From Xylaria sp. FL1777 (lineage: Eukaryota; Ascomycota; Sordariomycetes; Xylariales; Xylariaceae), in assembly GCA_022578965.1 (NCBI GenBank), contig MU400994.1:1-15342 (forward strand): DNA of 15,342 bases, given 5' to 3'. The notes under the pieces are model-generated. The model had not been told where the DNA came from. It saw nothing but the letters and a program-made list of their open reading frames with translations, and ran no database searches. Below are positions 9,700-15,342 of this stretch, piece by piece. The stretch's first letter is position 1. The number at the start of each line of letters is the position of its first letter. The translations under genes and the position numbers were made by a program.

Positions 9700-12010
9700 T
9701 ACTTTAAATATTGCTATGCTTTAATTTATTTTTGCTTTTAGTTAAACTTTAAATCGTGATTTTTAAACCTTTTTGCTTTTAATAACTATTTCTTAATATA
9801 ATCGTGCTTTAATTAGCTAGTAATATTTATAGCAGTTATTTTTATATTTTTCTAAAATAATATTATAAATATAGCTACTATTTTTCTTAAACGTTGCAAA
9901 TTTTTGTAGATCTTTATAATGCACTAAAGTTATAACTAATTATTTTACTTTATAAAAGTTTTTTATTTCTGTTTTTATAATTCGTTTAAAAAACTAGTTG
10001 TTTTTTAATTTATTAAGTAAATATTAGTAACAATAATATATTATATAATAATTTTATAATACTTCGTTATATTTTAAATCTTTTAGTTATAAAATATTAT
10101 TATTATTTTTTATTATAGTTTTGTTATAGTAATAACTTTTAGTAATTAGTTAAATTGCTAGCTTTAGTTTTTAAAACATATTAGTTTTTATGCTAACTAT
10201 TAATACTTTTTTGTTTTATTATATTTAAAGCAGTTTAAGCTATAAAAATACTTTATTTATTTTTATTAGTTTTTTTTTTATAGTATTTCTTATAACTTTT
10301 AGTTTTATTTGTTTTTGTTTTAAAGTTTTATAAGTTTTGTTTTTTTAAGTTTATTTAGCAACTAAATACTTTAGTAGTTTATAATTAGTTTAATAACTGC
10401 ATTATTTATAGTTATAGTTTTGTTTTTTTAAATATAACTTTTTTTTAAGCTACATTTTAAGCCTTAGTAGTTTAAAATTTTTATAGTTTTATAAGTTTGC
10501 TAACTGTATTAATTTATTACTTTTTATTGTTTGTTATTTTTAGTTAAACTATTTTTTTAAGTTATATATTAAATAACTTTAATTGTTTATATAGCAAATA
10601 TATTTTTTTGCAATTTGTTTTAATAACTATAAAGCTTTTAAATAGTATTTATATGTTTGTTTATTTTAACTTATATAAATAAAACATTTAGATTTATTTA
10701 ATGTAATACTTTTGTTTTAACTTAAAATAGCAACTTTATACTTTTGCTTTAAAAACATATTCTTTAAGTTGCTTTATTGTTTTTTGTTGTTTTAAACTTT
10801 TATAACTTATATTTTTTTTTTAAGTTAAGAAATCTTTTCTTTTTTATAGGCTTTTTTTCTGTTTTTTTTTTTAAATTAGCATTATTTTTAAAAGTATTTT
10901 TTTTTTTTATAGTTATAACATTTAACTTTAAACATATTTTAAGGTTATTATTTTTAAACTTTACTAATTTGTTTAAATCTTTATTTAGTACTTTTTTAAG
11001 TATTTTTTTTTTGTTTTTTTTAGTTTTTTTAGTTTTAAAGTACTAGTTAAATAATTATTAATTAATTATAATAGCTATATTAATATATATATTAATTTTT
11101 GCTAGTTTATTTATTTTATATAGTTTATTTTAAACTTAAGTTTTAAGTTTATTATAAAATAAATAAAACAATATAAGCTTAAGCAATCTTAAAATTACTG
11201 CTAATTGTTTAAATTTTATAGCATAATTTACTATTGCTTTTATTTGTTTTAAGCAATAAAGTGCTTTTTTAACATATTTTGCCTTTTAAGTATTTTTAAA
11301 TAATGCTTTTATTTAATTTTTAAACTTAATATAATTTTTAAAAATCTTTTTTGTTTTTAGCTTAAAGTTAATTAACTTGTTAGCTTTTAAGAAATCTTTT
11401 AAAATAAGTTAAAATTATTTTAATACTTTTCCTAACAAGAATTATAAAGTAATTATTACTTTTTAGTTTTCCTTTGTAATAATAATAAAATGCTATTTTA
11501 AATAAAGTTTAATATAAATTAAAAAAGCTTTTATATTTATAGATTTATTATAAAGTTTTAAAGCAGTAAGTTTAAAACCTTTAATATTTAACATTTTTAA
11601 CATTATAAAAAATCTTAATAGTAAAAGTAGCAATAGTAGTAAAAAGTTAAGTTTTTTATTTTAAGTTATTACTTTAAATATAACAGTAATAAATATAAGC
11701 GTTAGGTTTACTAATAATAATATTAATATTAATTATAGTATAATTACTTGTTTAAAGCTTTAATTTATTATTGTAATAATAGTTATTATTGCTGCTTTAA
11801 TTACTATAGCTAATATTTACATTAGTTTAAAAGTTATAACACTTAGTATTTAAACTGTTTTTTAAGTTAAAGCAACTAGTTTGCTTTATAATACTAGTAT
11901 TAGCATTAGTTTTTCTTTATTATTACTGCTTAACTTTTTCTTTTTTGCTATTACTTTTTTTTTAATAAAAGTAGCTAATAAAAGTACTAAAGTTTATTAT
12001 TTTAGTATAT
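9700..12010 (-). pseudogene. Probable gag region, poorly resolved
   Basis: Position alone (between the 5' LTR and the protease) makes this the place for gag, the capsid and nucleocapsid precursor. The minus strand from 11042 to about 10500 has a long, Lys-rich, fairly open frame (for example KKVLNKDLNKLVKF). A piece reading KKKVIAKKKKLSS lies in the same phase near 11925-11965 and could be a basic N-terminal part. This phase differs from that of pol, so gag and pol were probably separate or joined by a frameshift. I found no clear CCHC zinc knuckle. The plus-strand open frame at 10777-11046, rich in Phe and Leu, is the shadow of the Lys-rich minus strand. Confidence 0.4.
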
Positions 12011-12253
12011 TACTAGTTTTAAAAGTCTTTAAAATCTTTAAACTTAATTCTTAACTTTTTGTTTTTAATAATATAACCTAGATTTAATTTATTAGTTATT
12101 AAGTAAAGTTTTACTTATATAATACTAGTTAGCATTTTAGTTTTTTAAATATTCTTTAAGTATACCTTTAAAAGTTTATTTTATAAACTAACTATTACTT
12201 AACTTTTTTATACTAATACTTGTTTTTATGTGCTAAGTTTTATTAATTAAAAA
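12011..12253 (-). other. Leader region between the 5' LTR and gag
   Basis: About 240 bases lie between the candidate primer-binding site and the first gag-like text. A minus-strand ATG at 12133-12135 opens a short frame with few stops (MLTSII, then KLYLITNKLNLGYIIKNKK), which is in another phase than the gag-like text. It may be the true gag start followed by a slip, or an untranslated leader. The sequence does not decide between them. Confidence 0.35.
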
Positions 12254-12263
12254 GCTATTAAAG
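12254..12263 (-). promoter_or_regulatory. Candidate primer-binding site next to the 5' LTR
   Basis: In the sense direction the LTR end is followed by CTTTAATAGC. TAATAGC (12260 down to 12254) would derive from TGGTAGC by two G-to-A changes. TGG complements the CCA end of tRNAs, and TGGTAGC would suit an initiator methionine tRNA as in some Ty3-like elements. A gap of three bases from the LTR is usual. The match is short and inferred through RIP. Confidence 0.42.
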
Positions 12264-12758
12264 TATAATAAACTTATTATATATTAATATAACAGGTTTA
12301 CTTTTAAGGTTTTAATTTATAAGTAATAATAAGATCTTTAGCAATAGTTCATTAAAAAGGTTTTTAAAGAACTCTTATTACTATGCATTAATAAAGGTTT
12401 TAAAAAATTAAAAGTAATAAATATATTAGTGCTTAGTAGTTATAAAAAGAAATTAATAGCTAAAAAGCTAAAACTAAATAAATAACTAAATATAGGAAAT
12501 GTATAACTATATAAACAAAAAAAAGGTAAAAAAAGTAAAAATCTTTCCTTTAGATTACCGTAAGTTTAGTAAGCACTAAATTACTATAAGCCTAGTAAGC
12601 CTTAAATCACTGTAAGCTTAATAAGCTTTAAATTATTGTAAGCTTAGTAAGCTAAGTAAGTTATTACATAACTTGGCCCTAGTTAACGTAAAATCTCCAA
12701 AGTATATATAAAAACATTAAGCTGCTTTAAAAGCCACCTTAGTACTAATTTTGTAATA
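12264..12758 (-). repeat. 5' LTR of the chromovirus (right copy)
   Basis: This is a 495-bp direct repeat of 5135-5629 and the upstream LTR for the minus-strand element, so it would hold the active promoter. The outer part (about 12540-12745) keeps C and G lost from the left copy, for example GGCCCTAG near 12675 and GCCACC near 12733. The inner end has lost them: TATAATAAAC stands for TGTAATGGAC at 12264. Confidence 0.94.
12552..12655. repeat. Four tandem 26-bp units inside the right LTR
   Basis: This is the counterpart of the array at 5423-5526, with units at 12552, 12578, 12604 and 12630. It keeps some C bases lost on the left (GCCTAGTAAGCC). Confidence 0.85.
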
Positions 12759-12763
12759 ATTAC
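12759..12763. repeat. Target-site duplication, right copy (ATTAC)
   Basis: This is an exact copy of 5130-5134. In both copies the only C is followed by T, a context that RIP seldom hits, which helps explain why the duplication survived intact. Confidence 0.9.
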
Positions 12764-12823
12764 TTTAGCTATATATAAATAAAAAAGCTAAAGCTCTAAA
12801 AATAAGTATTAAACTTAAGTATA

Positions 12824-12856
12824 GCTAGTTTATAAAAAATTTTCTTATAAACTAGC
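12824..12856. repeat. Perfect 12-bp inverted repeat (hairpin)
   Basis: GCTAGTTTATAA (12824-12835) and TTATAAACTAGC (12845-12856) are perfect reverse complements with a 9-base loop. It lies 60 bases outside the right LTR, within the plus-strand relic. No function is assigned. Confidence 0.65.
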
Positions 12857-12968
12857 AAAACGCAAAATAAGCTATAATAATTGCTATAACTTTTTAAATA
12901 AAATATTTTATAATAAAATATTACTTAAACAATTATTAAATTATTATTTTTATTAATATTGTTTTAAA

Positions 12969-13002
12969 AGTAGCATATATTTTAAACTTTAAATATGCTA
13001 CT
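12969..13002. repeat. Perfect 10-bp inverted repeat
   Basis: AGTAGCATAT (12969-12978) pairs with ATATGCTACT (12993-13002) around a 14-base AT spacer. No function is assigned. Confidence 0.55.
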
Positions 13003-13590
13003 AATAAAAATAACAAACAAGTTTTCTAAAAATTGCAAAAGTATTAAATAATAAAGCATTTTAATATAAAAGTTATATTAAGCTATTTTATACTTTTTTA
13101 CTTTTGCTAACGCAATAATTATATATGCAAGTTTATTAAAGCTTTATATTTATATTATATGTTTTATAACTTAATAAGCTAATATTTAAAAAAAAGTATT
13201 AATAATTAAAAAAGTTATAAATAGCTTATTTAATTTTTAAAAGCAAACTTTAAAAAGTATTTTAGCTTTAAATTGCAAAAAGATTTATGTTTGTTGCTTT
13301 TAATAAGCGCTAAACTTTATTATTTCTTAAAAGAACTAAAAGCAACTTTTTTTAGATTTAATAAGTTAGCTTTTTTATTATTAAGCGCTAAAAATATATA
13401 AAATAAAAAAAAAACGCTAAAAAAAAAACTAAAAGTTAATTGTTTTGCTTTTTTAGTGCTTTTTACTTTAAAGCACAAAAAGAGTTTCTAGCAAAAAAAA
13501 CTAATAGTTATACTAAAAAAATCTTATTATAAGCAATATAAAAACGTTTTAATAATATAAAGTTATTTTGCTACAAATATTTTTGCAGAT

Positions 13591-15342
13591 ATTTTTTTTT
13601 TTAAGTATAGTAAGCTAAATATAAAACTTAACTAAGTTTAATAGTTTAAAAAAAAAAAAGTATAAACTTTTTATAAGTACTTTTATAAAAAAAACGCTAA
13701 GTATTTTTAAAAGCTTTTGCTTATATATTTAAATATATAAAAAAGCTAAAACTAGTTTTAATAAAGCTATAATGCTTTTATAAGCGCTAAAGCTTAAATT
13801 ATTTTTAAACGTAGCAAAAAAAATAAAAAAGAACTTATAAAATTAAATAAGCAAAAAAAAATAATATTAACTTTGTTTAAAAAACGCTAATAAAAATAAA
13901 GAATTTTATAATTATAAGTATTAAAATAAACTAAAAGCAGCTATATTTTAATAAAGAAAAATTAAAGTAAAATAAAATAGCTAAATAAGCTAATTAGCTA
14001 ATTAAAGTAAGTTTAAGCTAAATTATATAATAAAAATAAAAATATAAGTATTATGCTAAATTTTAAAGTATAAATTTAATTATTATATATAACATTATAA
14101 AAATTAACTATAGTTGTTTTATTTATATTATTAAATAGCTCTTTAATTAATTGTTTTATTTCTTAATTTATATATAGCTTAATTGCTTAAATACATAAGT
14201 TATAACTTATTTTCTTGCAATTAAAGTGTTGTAATAAATCTTGCGTAATCACACTGCTCTATTTTAGTATATATAAATTTATAAATATAAAATGCTTTAA
14301 AAAATATACTTTATAGTTTTTATAGCAGCTAAATAATAAAAATCTTAAAAAGCAAAAAAATATATAATAAAAAGTATGCTATAATTTATATTATTATAAC
14401 TTTAGCTAATTATTAAAGTTATTACTAAAAATATACTAATAGTTTATGTTTTAAAAAAAAATTATTTTTTAGTTTTTATAGCAAAAACTTTAAAAATTTT
14501 ATATAAAACACTTTATAAACTTATATTAACATTTAAACTTTATTATTAATAATATAGCAAAATATTTTATACTAAAAAAAGTTTAATAATATATTACTGC
14601 TATATTTAATAAAATAATTAATATAAATATTATGTTTTTTTTAGTTTATAATGCTATAAAAATATTTAAATAAAATAAATAAAAAAAATATAGCTATATT
14701 TTATATGCTAAGCTTTTTATAATATATTAGCATGCTTTTAATAAGTATATTAAGCATTTTATAAATAAAGCATAAATTAAAAATACTACTAAAAATATAT
14801 TTTATTTAACTTTAAAATTAATACTAAAAATGCAAATAAAGCAGCAATTAAATATTTATTAAATGCTTAATATATAATTAAACTAATTAGCTTTATATTT
14901 AATAGTAGTTATAACTTTTGTTTTATTATTTTTAATAAAACTAACTATAATTATATTATTTTTAAGTGCTTTTTTTATATATATAAATATATTATTAGCT
15001 ATAAATTTATTAATATAATTTAAACTATTAAAGCATAATAAAAAATTACTAGCAAATAATAGTTTTAAAAAGCTAAAAAAAAAACAAAAAAAATAAAACG
15101 TATATAATACTTTATATTAATTTATATTTAACTATAATTTTTTAGTTTCTTTTTTTTTTTTTTTTGCTTTTTTATAATTAAAAATATATAGCTATTATTT
15201 TTTATTATTTTTAATAAATAGCTTATTTTTATTAGCTAAACTTAATATGTTTTATTATATTAAAACTTTAATTAATTAAATAACTTTAATATTAAACTTA
15301 TTAATTTTAATATTAATAAATTATTGCTTTTTTTTTATTAAT
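13591..15342. other. Right flank: AT-rich DNA without an identifiable gene
   Basis: This has the same low-GC texture as the left flank. About 13590-13930 stays A-rich on the plus strand and may still belong to the interrupted relic, but stops are frequent. From 13930 to the end only short frames and A/T runs are seen. I found no RNA gene or further LTR. Confidence 0.55.

Larger units (their letters stand above)
5135..12758 (-). mobile_element. Complete, RIP-inactivated Ty3/gypsy chromovirus
   Basis: This is a 7,624-bp element transcribed right to left. It has 495-bp LTRs at both ends, flanking ATTAC duplications, a candidate primer-binding site next to the right (5') LTR and a polypurine tract next to the left (3') LTR. 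The internal order on the minus strand is gag-like region, protease, reverse transcriptase, RNase H, integrase, chromodomain, which defines a Ty3/gypsy chromovirus. It copies its RNA into DNA and inserts it; the chromodomain of this group is known to guide insertion to particular chromatin. Dozens of in-frame stops and lost catalytic residues make it inactive. Damage in pol is almost purely substitutional. An additional plus-strand gene relic lies between pol and the 3' LTR. Order, spacing and motifs all agree, so the assignment is firm; the named family is unknown. Confidence 0.95.
12764..13590 (+). pseudogene. Unidentified plus-strand coding relic, right part
   Basis: This continues the frame of 4383-5134 once the element and one ATTAC are removed; the split codon is completed by T 12764. 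It includes a stretch of more than 50 codons without a stop (about 12840-13000, starting LVYKKFSYKLAKRKISYNN). Later pieces read TSFLKIAKVLNNKAF, IAKRFMFVAFNKR and KAQKEFLAKKTNSYTKKILL (13470-13530). The phase is kept across the whole stretch. The family is not recognised; a transposase or other protein of an older transposon is a guess from the context. Confidence 0.4.

Noticed and set aside
9880..9935. CCHC zinc knuckle of gag
   Set aside because: A Cys codon occurs at 9921-9923 on the minus strand, but the second Cys, the His and the last Cys cannot be derived from the codons present by transitions.
10777..11046. Plus-strand 89-codon frame rich in Phe, Leu and Val that looks like a membrane protein
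   Set aside because: It is the complement of a Lys-rich minus-strand frame in the gag region. Poly-A on one strand gives Lys and on the other Phe, so the hydrophobic look is an artefact.
1..15342. Organelle genome or a naturally AT-rich genome such as a malaria parasite
   Set aside because: No intact genes, rRNA or tRNA were found, coding relics are riddled with stops made by transitions, and the LTR pair differs almost only by transitions. This is RIP, not a base-composition habit.

Overview
The window is extremely A+T-rich nuclear DNA that looks like a RIP-degraded (repeat-induced point mutation) AT-rich block of a filamentous ascomycete. No intact gene is present. The few remaining C and G bases sit mostly in GC, CT and AG steps; TA is abundant, and CC, GG and CG are scarce. 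The two long direct repeats differ almost only by C/T and G/A changes, the mark of RIP. The organism call rests on this mutation pattern and on the type of element; the species cannot be named.

The centre (5135-12758, 7,624 bp) is one complete but dead LTR retrotransposon on the minus strand. It has two 495-bp LTRs (5135-5629 and 12264-12758) and a matching 5-bp target duplication, ATTAC, on both sides. It also has a likely primer-binding site beside the right LTR and a polypurine tract beside the left one. Reading right to left, the inside holds a poorly resolved gag region, then a pol relic in one unshifted frame from about 9523 to 6236. Pol contains protease, reverse transcriptase, RNase H, integrase (zinc finger plus D,D35E core), a GPF/Y-like module and a C-terminal chromodomain. 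That domain order makes it a Ty3/gypsy chromovirus. Catalytic codons are largely changed by transitions (YLDD reads YLNN; the second Asp and the Glu of integrase read Asn and Lys).

Between the pol end and the left (3') LTR lies a relic of a second gene on the opposite strand (5708-6243, plus). It has a cysteine-rich N-terminal half and a basic coiled-coil-like C-terminal half, and it ends tail-to-tail with pol. A TATA-like sequence in the left LTR points toward it. An antisense accessory gene in a fungal chromovirus is the most unusual content here.

The flanks (1-5129 and 12764-15342) carry no recognisable gene and look more heavily mutated than the element. Around the insertion point a plus-strand frame can be followed from about 4383 to 5134 and on, after removing the element and one ATTAC copy, from 12764 to about 13590. 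The chromovirus therefore probably landed in an older, unidentified coding element. Several perfect or near-perfect short inverted repeats lie in the flanks.
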